A DNA stretch of 64,000 nt from Ochotona curzoniae (GCF_017591425.1 NW_024464918.1:23278001-23342000), one strand, 5' to 3'. Counted from the first letter of the stretch, positions 1-12,689 are shown. Numbers and translations are program-made. The notes: generated by a model from the letters alone, not told the origin.

Positions 1-2434
1 GGAGGAGCCACTACAGGGCACTGAGCCCAGAGGGATGAGAGGAAGCTGGACAGGCAGACAAACTGGCAAGATACTCCAGACCAAGCAAAGAGATCTCAGA
101 GTGTTCAATCACAGCAGGTATTTTAGTGAGAAAAACAGTGAGAGACAGATGACAGTAGAGGCTGGAACTCAGAGATGCAGGGTTGTGGAGTGAAGCCAGG
201 TCACAAACATCTTGGATGTAATGATTTCTAAGGTAGCAGAGTTCTGTGCTGTAGGCAATAAGCATGTACCCGTTACCAGCCTAGAGTGTGCCAGGAATGA
301 GCTAAGTGCAGCGGACACAGAATTGAGCAAGACACTTGTGAACCTTGTCACTGGGGAGCTTACCTTCCAAGAGAAAGTGAGTATGACATGCACGCGTAAT
401 TATGTAGTATTTAATTGTTAAATAATTATAACGCCATGATTAAACATGATAGAAAATAGGGTGTGATGAGGAGCTAGAAAAGGGATAGCTAGGCTGGTCT
501 GAGCTTATAGAATCATATAACACTTATCCACCATTATCACCTCTCCAATCGTTGCTGGAAACTTCACTGCTTGATGCCAAAAGTTAAACTACATGTACTA
601 ATGGGGGCAGGGAATCTCACATATTTACTGATGAATTAAGAAAGTCCATTCCCACTAAGATACCAATCTACATAAAACTCTAAAACATGTGTGATACTAT
701 TACTACCTGTTGGTGCATAGAGGCTAAACACAAACATTGGCGTGATGACCAGAACCAGCAAGTGGCTCCCTTGGAGGAAAGGTGGAGTTGGAGATAAGAT
801 GGTCACTGGGGAGGCCCAACTATATTTATTTACAGTATTCTTCTTCTAAGTGGGGAGAGATGTATGGGCTTATTCTCTGTACCTCCAAGACATTGAAATT
901 TTTTGCTTTAAAAAAACTGAATTCTATACTGTGTGTATTTTATTAGTCTCATTACCATAAAATAGACTGAAGCATTGTTCTTCAAGAGAGTGCAGGAAAT
1001 AAAAAAAATACCTAAGTGATATCTATTCTAGCACATATTACAGGATAAATAAACTCGCAACTCATAAAAAAAAAAACTTCATTGGGTTGAAAACTTTCCC
1101 CTTCCTCTCTGCTCTCATTTTTGTGTTAATTTGTTCTTATAAAAGCAGCTCTTCTAAACTAGGACTCTTCAATGACTGGTTACACATCCTGCAGTTTCTC
1201 TTTATATTTGAGAGAGGGGGAACTCAAATGAAAAGTAATCTAGCAAAGGCTGGAACTTCAAATTCTTACTAGCAATGCCAAAGTTTCCAAGATCTAGACA
1301 GCAGTGGGACAGTGGGACAGTCAATGGTTAACAGCATGGGAACAGTTGGTCCATTGCTCTGTTGCACAAGGTTGCTTTGAAGGAACCCCTAAATGTGCAA
1401 GCATCTCTAGGTTCTATGACCAAGGTCAAAGCTGGACCCCGGTAGAATGGAGGAACTCTGGGATACATTGTTCAGACCATTTCCTCATGAGTCCATGGTA
1501 GGTCTCTGTGGCGGTCCTTAAAATAGCCAGTGAGGAGTAACTGACTGGCAGCCAGTTATTGATCACTCAGCAGAGTGCTAGCAGCTGTCATCAGGCCAGA
1601 GTAATAGACGGACCAAGCACCCATCCTCCTATGGCAGAACACATTTCCCCAAATCCTCATCACAGGGCAAGGACTAAAAGCCCTAACTAATTTGCTACTT
1701 CAGCAGCACAGTGTCTAATAATATCCTCTGATAAATGGAGACAGATGATGTTTGGAAGGTAGACAGAGCTTTCGAGATTGACAACCCCATCCTAGGAGAC
1801 AGAAAGGCGTCAAGCCATCATCCAAAGTGAAAGTCTATAAAGCCATCAACGGTGGAGGCTCTTTTCCACCCAGACCTGTTTCTCTGGGTCTACTCAATTG
1901 CTAAATCCATCCATCCATCCATCCATCCATCCATCCATCCATCCATCAGAGCTTTGGTTCAGTGTCTAACTGTGTCAAGCTCCATTTGAGGTTGTGGGAT
2001 TTGAAAATGATCGGAATTCACCCTGAAGGAGCTTACAATCAGTGTTGACCAAAGACCCATTGGAAATACGACTTGGCACAAGGTTTCTAAGGAAGATTCT
2101 TATTCCCCCTTCTCCACTCTCAGCTTTGACATGCCAAGTTAACCAGAAGATAAGATCAATGATGAAGGCTAAACAGTTGGTCCAGGAGCATCCAATGGAT
2201 TTTTCTATTTCCCGTGCCACTTCAGTTTAATTGGCGAGGGCTGTCTGGAACATTGTGATAAGAATGATTCTGAGAATGAGTTCAAGTGCTTGGAGACAAT
2301 TTGGTTCATTGGTGATGTCTGTCACAAGTGACAAATGGAAGAGTGGCTACAAAAATTTACTCTTTCTGATTCAATGAAGGGACAACAGGCTAGAATCCTA
2401 TACATAAATACTTTGACTTTGCTTTCATCAATAA
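1..2434. other. unannotated intergenic sequence
   Basis: There is no recognisable gene, and the short open frames are unlike any protein I know. Apart from the ATCC microsatellite at 1905-1948 I see no repeat I can name. An A-rich patch lies near 995-1075. Confidence 0.5.
1905..1948. repeat. (ATCC)n microsatellite, ~11 units
   Basis: An uninterrupted tetranucleotide run of ATCC/CATC makes up 44 bases. Perfect runs of this length are usually length-polymorphic. Confidence 0.97.
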
Positions 2435-2625
2435 TAAATATGCATCTTAGGCAAGGGACCTGCTTTCCCCCTTCAGTTTCCTCATCTACAGAACAAGGAT
2501 GCTAACATATCCTCTGCTCCATCTTTCCACCAAGTTTGCTTGGTATCAAATGAGATAAAGAAAAAGTACTTGCAGACTGTACTGTTGAACAAAGAATCAC
2601 AATTGTATTGTTAGCTAGCATTGTA
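2435..2625 (+). repeat. MIR-like old SINE fragment
   Basis: The segment has the MIR 3'-half signature: TTCAGTTTCCTCATCTAC, then a degraded GGATGCTAA and ATCAAATGAGATAA. It is strongly diverged, as expected for a pre-eutherian insertion. Confidence 0.6.
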
Positions 2626-2924
2626 CTCGAAGAATCTGGGGCTGGAGGATCAGTTAGCTTTTTTTTTTTTTTTCCTTTTTGAAGATTTCTTCTCCTCTGT
2701 TCTGTCCATATCATTGAAAACATCTGTATGAGAAAAAGCCTTTTTTGAGGTCAAAGAGCATTCAAGAGTGGGACGGAGATTTCTTACAAATGAAGGGAAC
2801 AAGGCTCTCACAAGAATGGAAGTTTCTGGAGACCCACCCCTAATCCCAGACAAGGCAGGTGACAGCAGGAGTCTTAGGTCCCCTACACCGTGACAACCTT
2901 CGTGGCTTCTCTGTCATATTGATT

Positions 2925-3086
2925 ATGACATTGACAATGAAGATGAAGAGAGTTATTGGCATCATATCAAGCAGTGTCAAAGACTTGACTGAGATACCTT
3001 TGTTCATCCCTCCCAACAGTTCTGTGAGGCAGGACTCTTTAAAGTTTTCATTTCAGAGATGAGTTGAACTGAGTCTAAGAGACTAA
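2925..3086 (+). repeat. MIR-like old SINE fragment
   Basis: MIR core and 3' features are visible: CAACAGTTCTGTGAGGCAGG, then CATTTCAGAGATGAG and a degraded copy of the GAGGCTCAGAGAGGTTAAG part. It sits directly before the CSINE at 3089. Confidence 0.6.
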
Positions 3087-3088
3087 GC

Positions 3089-3382
3089 AGGGGTCAGCAT
3101 TGTGGAATTGCACATTAAGCTACCTGTCAGCATCCACAGAGGCTCCAGTTTGTGTCCTGGATGCATCACATTCAATTCAGCTCCCAAAGCATCAGAGCAC
3201 GGTCTCAGTGCTTGACCCCTTGCCACCACATGGGCTACCTGGGTGAAGCTCCTAGATCCTGGCTTCAGCCTGCCCAGTCCTTTGCTGGCCATCTGGAGAG
3301 CGAACCAGCAGTTGGAAGCTCTCTCTGTCCTCCCCTCTGTCTCTGTAACTTTGCCTTTCAGACAAATAAATACAATCCTTTG
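3089..3382 (+). repeat. CSINE, old full-length copy
   Basis: Head GGGTCAGCATTGTGG and body words GAAGCTCCTAGATCCTGG, GAGAGCGAACCAGCAG and CTTTCAGACAAATAAA follow C-repeat order. Divergence is high and the A/B box region is decayed. Confidence 0.85.
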
Positions 3383-4561
3383 AAAAAGAGACAGACAGAT
3401 TGACACCAAGCTCTCAATATTTCAGGTCACAGAACTTTGGAGGAGCTGCTGAAACCAAAGCCTGTTGAGGTCTCATCCCTGACTCTCCACTTCCAACCAT
3501 CTTCCAAGCAAGATTACACAACAACCCACCAAAGAAGAAGTCATGTCCAGGAGGAGTTGGACATGACAATCCTGAAAGCCTCTGTAGCTTGGAACTCTAG
3601 GCTTCTAGCCCCACAGGCACTTAACATAAAGGCCATTTTTTCTAGTCAAAGAGTTATTTTTTAGGAACTGGCAGCTTAATGGGATCAGCATGAGTACAAT
3701 TAACCCTGCAAAGGTATGGTTCTGTTATTCATAATCTTTTTTTTTTAAAGATTTTTGATTATGAAGTTCTAACGAAGCAGCAAAAATTAAGAGTTTCCCC
3801 CACTTCACTCTCACCAGCTGTTTCTGTTCCCAGAACTCGTAAAACTTCCATTTTCTAATATCACATTTTACAGAGCCCTTGTCCATAATGTAGACCACAT
3901 CCTTTTAGCATTTACATCCTAGCAGGTAAATAACATTAATTTTAAGAAGTTCCCATCATATGCTTCTTAAGAACTCACTAAAGTCTATATATAGTGTAAA
4001 TGCTTGGGCCTGTCTAGACCACCACAAAAGGAACTATTCTGCCATCGAATGTTGGGTAAAGTTTATGGATTGGCAGCTCCTTTATGTTCCTTGATTTCAA
4101 AATCTCTTATTACTCTTTCATCTCCTAAGTTGTGTCCATATTGCTCACAAGGTGATTACAGGGACTTGTTGAAAGAACATGGTCAGCGGCGCCCACTGAA
4201 CAGTCCCAATAACTCCTCACTTCTAAGAACAGAGTTGTTCTAAGAGGCAACACTAGTGTTATCCGAGTGTTTAGAGTTTGAAATATTTAGACCCTCAATA
4301 ACTGGTGGGTGTTCCCCTTACTGTGGTGGCAGCAATGGCTATCTGGGTGTGCCCCCATGTCACACGAGGCATTGTTCCTCAGCCTTTTAATGGCTGCATA
4401 GCATTCCTTTGTAAAGATACTTCAGGATTTATTCTGTACTTTCTGTATCTCTGTGATTATTACGCATTACATATGTAGTGATAAAATACTCCAGCAATGT
4501 TTCTTACAGTTATTTGTTCTCCCTACAAACAACATAAACAAAGATTAAAAATACACAATCT
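3383..4561. other. unannotated, possible old L1 remnant
   Basis: There is no gene. Around 4386-4410 the words TTTTAATGGCTGCATAGCATTCC resemble the ancient L1 3'-region word 'tggctgcatagtattcc', and the A/T-rich surroundings fit. The assignment is weak. Confidence 0.3.
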
Positions 4562-4879
4562 GGACCCGGTGCAGTAGCCTAGCAACTACAGTCCTCACCT
4601 TGAACATACTGGGATCCCATGTGGGTGCCAGTTCTAAACCTGGCGGCCCTGCTTCCATCTCCCTGCTTGTGGCCTGGGAAAGCAGTCTAGTATGGCCTAA
4701 AGCCTTGGGAGACCTGCATCCACGTGGGAGACCTGAAGGAAGCTCCTGCTCCTGGCTTAGCTCAGCACCGGCTGTTGCAGCCGCTTAGGTAGAGAATCAA
4801 CAGACAGAAGATCTTCCTCTCTGTCTGTCTTCCTCTCTGTATATCTGACTTTCCAATAAAAATAAATACATATTTTTTT
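4562..4879 (+). repeat. CSINE, full length
   Basis: Starts GGACCCGGTGCAGTAGCC, with a B-box region GCCAGTTCTAAACC, GTGGCCTGGGAAAGCAG and CCACGTGGGAGACC. Ends TTCCAATAAAAATAAATA. Confidence 0.95.
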
Positions 4880-5311
4880 AAATGCATAATCTGTGGGTGT
4901 AAGTGGGATGCTACTTTAGAACTGGTGAGGACAAACTCATCCTGATCTTTGAACAATATCTCCATACATCCCCTAGTGTTCCTTAGATTCCTTCAAGAGA
5001 CACAGGAACAGCTGACTCCTCTCTAAGCACACAACATTAGGTGCATTTGCTTATTCACGCTACAAACACTAACATTCTGTTAACCATCAGGAGGAGCCTC
5101 AGCATGAATTTTAGCCCCAACACTTACATAAACACTGTGTCCTAAGCAGAGCCTGGAATGTGCAAATGGCTATTTAAGAACTGACCCAGACACCCACAAA
5201 CAGAAGCAAACTGTGAGGGCAGTGAAAGTGACTTCTTACATATTTCACTTTGGAAAGATACACTTAAAGTGTTTTATTAACTTCTCCAAGTAACACAAAA
5301 ATTTTAAACTT

Positions 5312-5631
5312 TGGACCCTGTACAATGAATCAATGGCTAAAATCCTTACCTTGTATGTGCAGGGATCACATACGGGCGCAAGTTCGCATATCAGCTGCTT
5401 CACTTCAATTCCAGCTCCCTGCTTGTGGTCTGGAGGAAAAAAATGGAAAATGTCCTAAAGCCTTGGGACCCTGCACCCACGTGGGAGACCCGGAAGAAGC
5501 CCCTGGCTTGGGACCGGCTCAGCTACGGCCATTATGGCCACTTGGAGAGTGAACCAGTGGATGGAAGATCCTTGTCTCTGTCTCTCCTTCTCTGTAAATC
5601 TTCCTTTCCCATAAAATAAGTAAATCTAAAG
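5312..5631 (+). repeat. CSINE, full length
   Basis: Head GGACCCTGTACAATGAATC is decayed. The body CCTTGGGACCCTGCACC and CACGTGGGAGACCCGG is intact, and the tail is CCCATAAAATAAGTAAATC. Confidence 0.93.
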
Positions 5632-6311
5632 AATTTTTCGAACCTATCGTAATGGATATCTTCTCCCAATGAAGTTTCTTTATGTCCTTGGTTTTTGCTT
5701 CAATCCTGGATTGAAAATATTCAGGAAAATACAATTGTGTATTGAACATGTTCAGCTTTTTCTTTCTTGTCATTATTCCCTGAACAACACAGTACAACAC
5801 CTATTTACACAGCATTTACATTCTATTAGACATTGTAACTAATCTAGAGATTTGCTATAGCACACAGAATGCCATGCATAGGTTATATGCAAATATTGTA
5901 GCATTTTATATAAGTGGATTTAGAGTCCATGAATTTGGGTATCCTGGAACAATTAACATTCCATGAATACGAAACAATGATGCCCAGTGGTTCTAATTTG
6001 GGAGCTTAGGAGATAAATGGAATATATTACATAACCAGCTCTGAAACAAAGTCTTCATTTCTCATGTGAAAGCTAATGTTTTTTCTGAAATCACTGTAAC
6101 TGGAATAAACAAACTGTATTTCTCTTTCAAGTGTATGAATAAGGTACAGCTTTCATAGAGATTCTGTGTCTTCTCATTACTTTGGTATGACATTGCCTTG
6201 TTCTAATTACATACTTATCCTGAGGCTTCCTGAAGGCAAGAGTGTAAAAGGGAGATATATCAGGTAACTCAAAGAATTAGGTATTAATTTATTTAAAAAG
6301 CAGAGTGACAG

Positions 6312-6636
6312 GGGATGGGATGGTGGCATATCATGCCTAGCTACTGCCTGCAGTGCCAGCAACACATATGGGTGCTGGTGTGTGTCCTGGCTGCAGCGCT
6401 TGCTAACCAGCTTCCTGCCTATGGCATGGGAAAGCCGTAGAGGATTGTTCAAGTCCTTGGGCCTCTGCAATAACATGGGTGACATGAAAGAGTCTCCTGG
6501 CTTCAGATCAGCTTAGCTCTGACCATTGCAGCTATTTGGGGAATGAACCAGCAGGTGAATGATCTCTTTCTCTCTTTCTCTTTCTCCTTCTCTCTGTAAA
6601 TCTACTTTTCAAATGAAAATAAAATAATATTTTAAA
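6312..6636 (+). repeat. CSINE, full length, older subfamily
   Basis: Head GGGATGGGATGGTGGC, then CTGCCTGCAGTGCCAGCA, the subfamily word of older C repeats. The end is a CT-rich tract followed by TTTTCAAATGAAAATAAA. Confidence 0.92.
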
Positions 6637-6643
6637 AAATGCA

Positions 6644-6968
6644 GGACCCAGTAGTGTGGCCTAGCACCTAAAATCCTCACTTTGAATGCGCCAGGATCCT
6701 ATATGGGCACCGGTTCTAATCCCAACAGCTCCACTTCCCATCCGGCTCCCTGCCTGTGGCTGGGGAAAGCAGTCAAGGACGGCCCAGAGCATTGGGATCC
6801 TGCACCCATGTGGGAGACCTGGAGGAGGTTCTAGGCTCCTGGCTTCGGATCAGTGCAGCACCGGCCGTTGCAGTCATTGGGGAGTGAATCATTGGACGGA
6901 AGATCTTCCTCTCTATCTCTCCTCCTCTATATATATCTGACTTTGTAATAAAAATAAATAAATCTTTT
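6644..6968 (+). repeat. CSINE, full length, younger subfamily
   Basis: It lies almost directly behind the previous SINE in the same orientation. Head CAGGACCCAGTAGTGTGG, B-box region CACCGGTTCTAATCC, tail TTTGTAATAAAAATAAATAAATC. The pair is a tail-insertion tandem. Confidence 0.95.
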
Positions 6969-7417
6969 AAAAAATGCAGAGTGACAGAGAGGTGGCTGGA
7001 GGGAGAGCGCTTCCATCTTGCGGCACTGATTCTACCTTGGTCTTCAGCTGGTACTGTTTTTGTGGCATGTTTGGACTCCCGCATGCATGCCCCTCAAACT
7101 ATAGCGCTGGCCTAGGGGGAGGATTCAGGGTAGGACTGGAAAGGGCAATAGGAAACCAGAGCTCACCAAGTCCCAAGTTATGCTTTTCAATGAGGAAGAA
7201 TGTCAAACACACCAGCAGTCCACAGAATTGTGTACAATAAATCCTTTCTACCCAGGATGACCCAGCCCTGACCACCAACTGCCCACAACCTGTCCTGGCC
7301 CCTCCTTCGTTGTTTAGAAGCAAACCTCAGACATCGGATTGTTTCCTCTGTAAATATTTCAGAACCTACTTCCCCAAGGTAAGGGCTCTTTCAAACAAAC
7401 ATAAAACTGATCACATC

Positions 7418-7684
7418 AGGTGGTCAACACCATGGCACAGTGGGTTAAGCCTTCGCCTGTGGTGCCAGCTTCCCATAAAGGTGCTAGTTTGCGTCCCAGT
7501 TACTTCATTTTCAGTGAGGGGTAGGAGGAAACCTTGGAAAAGCTCCAGGCTCCAGGCTCCTAGCTTCAGACCAGTCCAGTTACAGCTGTTGTAGCCATTT
7601 GGGGAGTGAGTCAGCAGATGGAACACCTCTTTGTCTCTCCTCTCTCTGTAAAAGTGCCTTCCAAATAATAAAACTAAATCTTTA
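7418..7684 (+). repeat. CSINE, internally rearranged
   Basis: Head GGTGGTCAACACCATGG and the 3' part (ATTTGGGGAGTGAGTCAGC, CCAAATAATAAAACTAAATC) are CSINE. The middle (AGTTACTTCATTTTCAGTG) replaces the usual GTGGCCTGGGAAAGC section, so about 60 bp are missing or substituted. Confidence 0.85.
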
Positions 7685-7887
7685 TTTAAAAAACTTACCA
7701 CATCTAAAACTATTACCTGCAATTCTTTGACATCATTAGATTATCTTAAACATGTTCAAGAAAGCTTCCGAGTGTTCTCAAAACCTGAAAACACAGAGGA
7801 TACATAAGGAATGATTTCCTGGTATTGCAGTTATGTACAAACTTGTATTATCTTGTTTTCAAATACTTAGCATTTGGTCAACAGGAC

Positions 7888-7936
7888 AAATGACCATCGC
7901 AGTACTGTGTAGAAATGACCATCGCAGTACTGTGTA
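7888..7936. repeat. 25-bp tandem duplication
   Basis: The 24-base word beginning AAATGACCATCGCAGTACTG occurs identically at 7888 and 7913. The sequence identity implies a recent local duplication. Confidence 0.9.
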
Positions 7937-8310
7937 CTGTCTCTGATTCGGAGACCCTGAGAGCACAGCTCAAGGAGGACCTGAGCCCTCTCTGGGTGGC
8001 CAGCGGTGGTTTCTTGGAGGAAGCAGCTTTGAGCTGAGATCTGAAGGACGTGCTGCTGAAGGCCAAAGGCAGATGTTCCAGGAGAGGAATAGCCCTGTGA
8101 TTGGAGGATTCCTCAGAAGAATCCACGGGGAGAGTGCTAGAGACAGGAAGGCAGGCAGGGCCAAGCTTCTGGGCGCAGGTGCTTTTGCATATGGGGGCAA
8201 GAGTATATGTGTGTGTTGTTTTTACTGTGTATGTATGTGTTGTTTTTACAAAGCTGGTAGCAAACCCAAATTACATCACAGCTGGATTTTTTTTTTCATT
8301 TGTTTTTTGT

Positions 8311-8633
8311 TAAAGACTTACTTATTTTTATTGCAAAGTCGCATATATAGAGAGGAGGAGAGACAGAGAGGAAGATCTTTCATTCAATGATTCACTCTCC
8401 AAGTGACAGCAACGGTAGAAGCTGAGCCAATCCGAAGCCAACAGCCCGCACCTTCTCCGGGTCTCCCACACGGTACAAGGTCCCAAGGCTTTGGGCCGTC
8501 CTCAACTGCTTTCCCAGGCCACAAGCAGGGAGCTGGATGGGAAGCAGGGCCACCGGGATTAGAACCAGCGCCCATATAGGATCCCAGCGCGTTCAAGGTG
8601 AGGACTTTAGCCACTAGACCACCATACTGGGCC
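8311..8633 (-). repeat. CSINE, full length, minus orientation
   Basis: The tail in plus reading is TTATTTTTATTGCAAAGTC, followed by GAGGAAGATCTTTCATTC and CCTTCTCCGGGTCTCCC. The tRNA-like head ends ACCATACTGGGCCC. Confidence 0.95.
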
Positions 8634-9404
8634 CACAGCTGCTTTTTAACTGACCCTTATTGCCCATATAAGCTCAAATACAAGTTATTTTCAGCACTAG
8701 GCTATGACAGCTATATATACTCAAGTTATAATTCACAATCTCCTACTGTTCGATTTTGCAAAGATTTTTTTTTTTTCACCACAGCGAAGGACATGAAAGA
8801 GACTTGTAATTCAATCTTTGCATTTTTCCACCACTAATCACTTTGGATAAACTTCTCAAAGCACAATTGCTGGGTAATTGTGTGTACATATTTATCAAAG
8901 CTTGTCCTTCTTTCCTTCCTTTGATTTCCCTCTCTCTCTCTCCTTCTCTTTGAATTCTCAAGTCATCTTTGGAGAAGTTTTGACTGTCCTGCATTCACAC
9001 AACCAAAATGTCTTGACTTTACATACTAAGATTTTTGAAAGTCACAGTAGCACAATACTAGAGTCAGACAAAAGAGGTCCCCAGGTGTGCACGGATGTCT
9101 CGTTGAGACAAAGCAAGCCCAACACATATATCAGGCAAGAGTTTCCAGTAAGTACCCACCATCACATCCACAGTATAGATCTCTCTGGCAGCACACATTT
9201 AGGGGCCATATAATTCAGGAGTCATTGTCGAAACAGATCAATGAGTCCTGCGCATGATCACAAGCTTTCACCCGCAATTGAGAGCTGGGGAGCCTGCGCC
9301 TCCCAGGGCTGGGCCACACAGACTGTGAATGGCAAATCACCAGTCAGCCCTCGGTAGGAGGCAGCACTTTCCGTTCCAAGCCCAGCCCCAAGCAGCAGCG
9401 GAAA
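8634..9404. other. unannotated intergenic sequence
   Basis: Nothing gene-like is visible. A CT-rich simple tract lies at about 8906-8951. Confidence 0.45.
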
Positions 9405-9545
9405 GGGAAGCAGTGTGGCTTTGTGGTTGGATTAGAGGACTGGGCCATTAGAACTTCGAGTTCTCTTTTGGGCTCCGCCAATGACTTCCCCGACGGCCTC
9501 AGTGCTGTCTGCCTCTCTCTTCTTTGTGGTAAAATGGAGCCAGCA
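9405..9545 (+). repeat. MIR fragment
   Basis: MIR 5'/core words are visible: GCTTTGTGGTTGGATTAGAGGA..., then AACTTCGAGTTCTC and a decayed CTTTGTGGTAAAATGG end. The segment is old and diverged. Confidence 0.55.
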
Positions 9546-9769
9546 GTGCTAGCTGCTTCCATCCCCAGAACATATCCTCTCGTGCTTGAAGATTTTAACA
9601 CGGACTGGGCTTGCATAAAGGAAACTTGGTTGCCCAGAGCGATTAATTTTTTTCTTAAATCACCGCTGTGTTAGAGCTTTTTACTTTCACTTAATTCAGA
9701 AAAAAATCTAGCATTTTCATGGAAACAGGGCAAATCAGAATAAAGGCACCAAGGAGAAATAGGAAATGT

Positions 9770-10053
9770 GGCAGGGGTGGGTGTCAGGTCCTGCACTTGT
9801 CGATTCAACTCCCTATTAGAGTGCCTGGGTTCGGAACCTCTGCGTTCCTGACTAGTGCAGCCCTTGCTAGGCAGCAGATGTGGGGATATCCCAAGCAACC
9901 AGGTTCCTGCCACCCTGTGGGAGAACTGCATTGAGTTCATAGCTCCCAGTTTGGCCTGGCCAGGACTGGCATCACTGGGAGAGTAAACACAGGAAGGGAG
10001 CTTTTTCCATGTCTACCTGTCTTTTCTTTCTCTCTGTTTCAAATAAATTTAAA
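9770..10053 (+). repeat. CSINE-like old SINE
   Basis: The segment follows C-repeat order loosely: GGGTTCGGAACC B-box-like word, CCTGTGGGAGAACTGC, ACTGGGAGAGTAAACACAGG, then CTCTCTGTTTCAAATAAATTT. It belongs to a strongly diverged subfamily. Confidence 0.7.
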
Positions 10054-10254
10054 AAGAAGAAGAAATGCGGCAGATTATGTTTTCTTTGTCTCCATGATGA
10101 ACAATTGATATGCTATTCAAAAGTGATGCTAAAAATTTAAAAAGAAGCAGAAGAAATATTTGTTGTAATTATGAAAAGATAATACCTTACTATAAAATTT
10201 TAAAGATAACTAATGCATATAATCTGTATGATTTCTTTTTATTCTTAGAATAAA

Positions 10255-10473
10255 GAATTATTTATTATCATTGGAAAGGCAGATATACAGAAAGGAGGAG
10301 AGACAGAGAGGAAGATCTTCTGTCCAATGATTCATTCCCCAAGCGGCCGCAAAGGCCAGAGTCGAGCCAATCCTAAGCCAGGAGCCTCTTCTGGGTCTCC
10401 CATGTGGATGCAGGGTCCCAAGGCTTTGGGCTGTCCTCGAGTGCTTTCCCAGGCCACAGGCAGGGAGCTGGAT
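10255..10473 (-). repeat. CSINE, 5'-truncated, minus orientation
   Basis: From the tail (TTATTTATTATCATTGGAAAGG) to CAGGCAGGGAGCTGGATG the copy is clean. It then stops abruptly and the tRNA-like head is missing, as expected for incomplete reverse transcription. Confidence 0.93.
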
Positions 10474-11515
10474 GATTTCATGGTTTTCAATGTAGCACGT
10501 ATTTGAAACAAATTACACATGGGGAAACATCTAGAAGTGTATCCACAAAGCATTATCAGCTGGCTGCCTGTGCGTCTTCACTTTCTTCCTTTTGGCCTAT
10601 GCATATTCTGATTTTCCTCATAATAACATAAATTACTTGAGTGCTTAAACATTATTTTAAAGTAAGTGATGAATATTTTAGAAGACAATGATCTTTGTGA
10701 ACCTAAATAGAGAATAAACCGGGAAGCTTCTGTACTATATATACCTGGATATGATCCAAAACTATGTAAAACGAAATATCTGCTTTCTTTGAAAAGAAGT
10801 AAGTAAATCAAGAGGCATATTCTGACTTGAAGCAGACATTCAGGAACCTGCTGGGGAATAATAGCTCCTACTTTATGTGACCGCTTAGGAAACTCAGATC
10901 CTCTCTCTCTGCAGACAAGGGAGGCTTCCGTGGCAATCACAACATTGATGCACGTGAGAGTACCTTGTAGGAGCACCTCCTCCTGCTCGGTAGCAGTCAC
11001 CAGCCCGACCCTGAGGACCCGGAGGTCTCCTGGAGCTAAAGGGGACGCTCACGCCACAGCACACCTGCCCACGTGTGCCAAGCACAAGTCCTTTGTGCTA
11101 AGCAACAAAGAGCTAAGTGTGTGTGTGTGGGAGGGGGGAGTGATGGGGAGTTGTTCCACAGCCATGGCAATAACACATCTATCTAACTCGCCTTACAGAT
11201 ACCTTCTTTTTACCACTTTTAGAGAAAGATCCAGAGCAACTCTGAAAGCACAGAGCAACTGTTTTTAATCTGTTCATCACCCTTGTCCCTTCTGGCATTT
11301 AACTCAGTTTGCCTCTGGGAAAGCAGCGCTTCCGAGTGCATACAATTTTGGTGGGAGTGTCCATCAGTGTCCTCCCTGCTGAGGAGGGCCAAGTGCCATT
11401 CTTCACCTGAAAGCAGATTCCTGAGTGAACAGACAGGGCTGCAGCTCATGCCCAGCAGGTGATCCCTGCCACCTTTGAAATAACTGCTGCCTCTCAGTCC
11501 TTGAATGTTCAGCCT
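10474..11515. other. unannotated intergenic sequence
   Basis: Open frames of 140 codons (minus, 10578-11000) and 112 codons (plus, 10930-11268) occur here, but neither resembles a known protein. The stretch at 10,900-11,090 is more GC-rich than its surroundings. No repeat is recognised. Confidence 0.45.
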
Positions 11516-11841
11516 TGGGGCCAGCATTGGAGTGTAGCAGGGAAAGCTGCTGCCAGCAACATCAGTACCTCGTGTGGCCACTGGCTCCTGTCCCAGCTAC
11601 TCCACTTCCAATCTAATGGTCTAGGAAAGCAGTAGAAGATGGTCCAAGTGTTTGGGCCTGGGCATCCATATGGGAGACTTGGAAGAGACTCCTAGCTCCT
11701 GGCTTTGGGCTGGCCCAGCACTGGCTGTTGTGGCCATCAGGGGAGTGAACCAGCAAATGGAACTGCAACTCTGTGTCTCTCCCTCCCATCCCCTAGCTCC
11801 GCCTCTAATTCAGCTTTTCAAATATCTATATTAACTTTTTT
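11516..11841 (+). repeat. CSINE, full length, old
   Basis: Head TTGGGGCCAGCATTGG, body CTACTCCACTTCCAATC and GGAGTGAACCAGCAAATGG, decayed tail CTTTTCAAATATCTATATT. Confidence 0.88.
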
Positions 11842-11935
11842 AAAATGTCCAGCCTCCTCATTACTGTAAGTGGCTCAGTATTTCCAGTACATCCTTTTTC
11901 TGTTTAAGCTGGCATGCTTGATTTCTTTTCTTTTT

Positions 11936-12128
11936 TAAAAAAGACTTATTTCATTGATTGAAAGGTAGAAAGAGAGCATTCATTTGCTGGTTTACTCTCC
12001 AAATGGCCACAGTGGCCTGTAAACCCAGTATCCTGGAACTCCAGGCAGGTCTCCCAAGTGGGAGCCATCTTTCCCAAGACCATCAGCTGACGTCATAGGC
12101 AGTAACTTAGCTACTGCACCAGCCCTCA
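11936..12128 (-). repeat. CSINE with internal deletion, minus orientation
   Basis: Tail ACTTATTTCATTGATTGAAAGG and TTTACTCTCCAAATGGCC are present, and the head TAGCTACTGCACCAGCCC is present. About 100 bp of the middle is missing. Confidence 0.85.
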
Positions 12129-12215
12129 GGCTTAGTTCCTGCTGCTCACAGTCAAAAAGCTAAGAGATACAAGTCCCCACTCAGAAAGTACTTTGCCTTC
12201 TAGCGCTCTGACTCA

Positions 12216-12537
12216 TTGCAAAGCTACAAAATGATATCAGATACCTATATGCACAACAAAAACGTGTCTTTACGAGATTGGCAACAATTCAAAACTGTTG
12301 AACTATCAAAACCACTTGAGCAATTCCCTTGGAGCATGCCCCACATTGGAGACCCCACCTGGGATGGGTGGGAGACTAGGTGGGGCTTCTCCCTTTATCT
12401 CTCTCCTTACCCCAGGATCTGGAAAACAAAAATAATGTGGAAACAATGGTCTTACCCACTTTCCTGTAGCCCTTGATTCTTTGTGTCTTAATCAACTATG
12501 TAAAGATTATCAAAATAAAATAATAAATAATTTTTAA
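12216..12537 (+). repeat. shared retroelement 3' module, copy 1
   Basis: Words ACTATCAAAACCACTTGAGC, CTTGGAGCATGCCCCACAT, CCCACTTTCCTGTAGCCCTT and AACTATGTAAAGATT recur at 56180-56400, and a diverged form recurs at 18020-18300. All three end in an A/AATAAA-rich tail, so a non-LTR 3' end is likely. I suspect an old lagomorph LINE 3' UTR but cannot name the family. Confidence 0.75.
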
Positions 12538-12689
12538 AGTGTCCTTAGAGTCCAAAAGCACCTAATAGTTCCTGGAAATAAAACAAATACAAATCAGCAT
12601 CTATCATTAACACTGCTCTGAAACGCAGTACACTTGCTTTCTAAAAAGAAAAAGATTTTTTTTCATGAATTTATATCTGTTAACTCCTG

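Noticed and set aside
10578..11000. 140-codon minus-strand open frame as a gene
   Set aside because: No recognisable domain, no splice or poly(A) context that fits, and no coding-like composition. It is treated as a chance frame.
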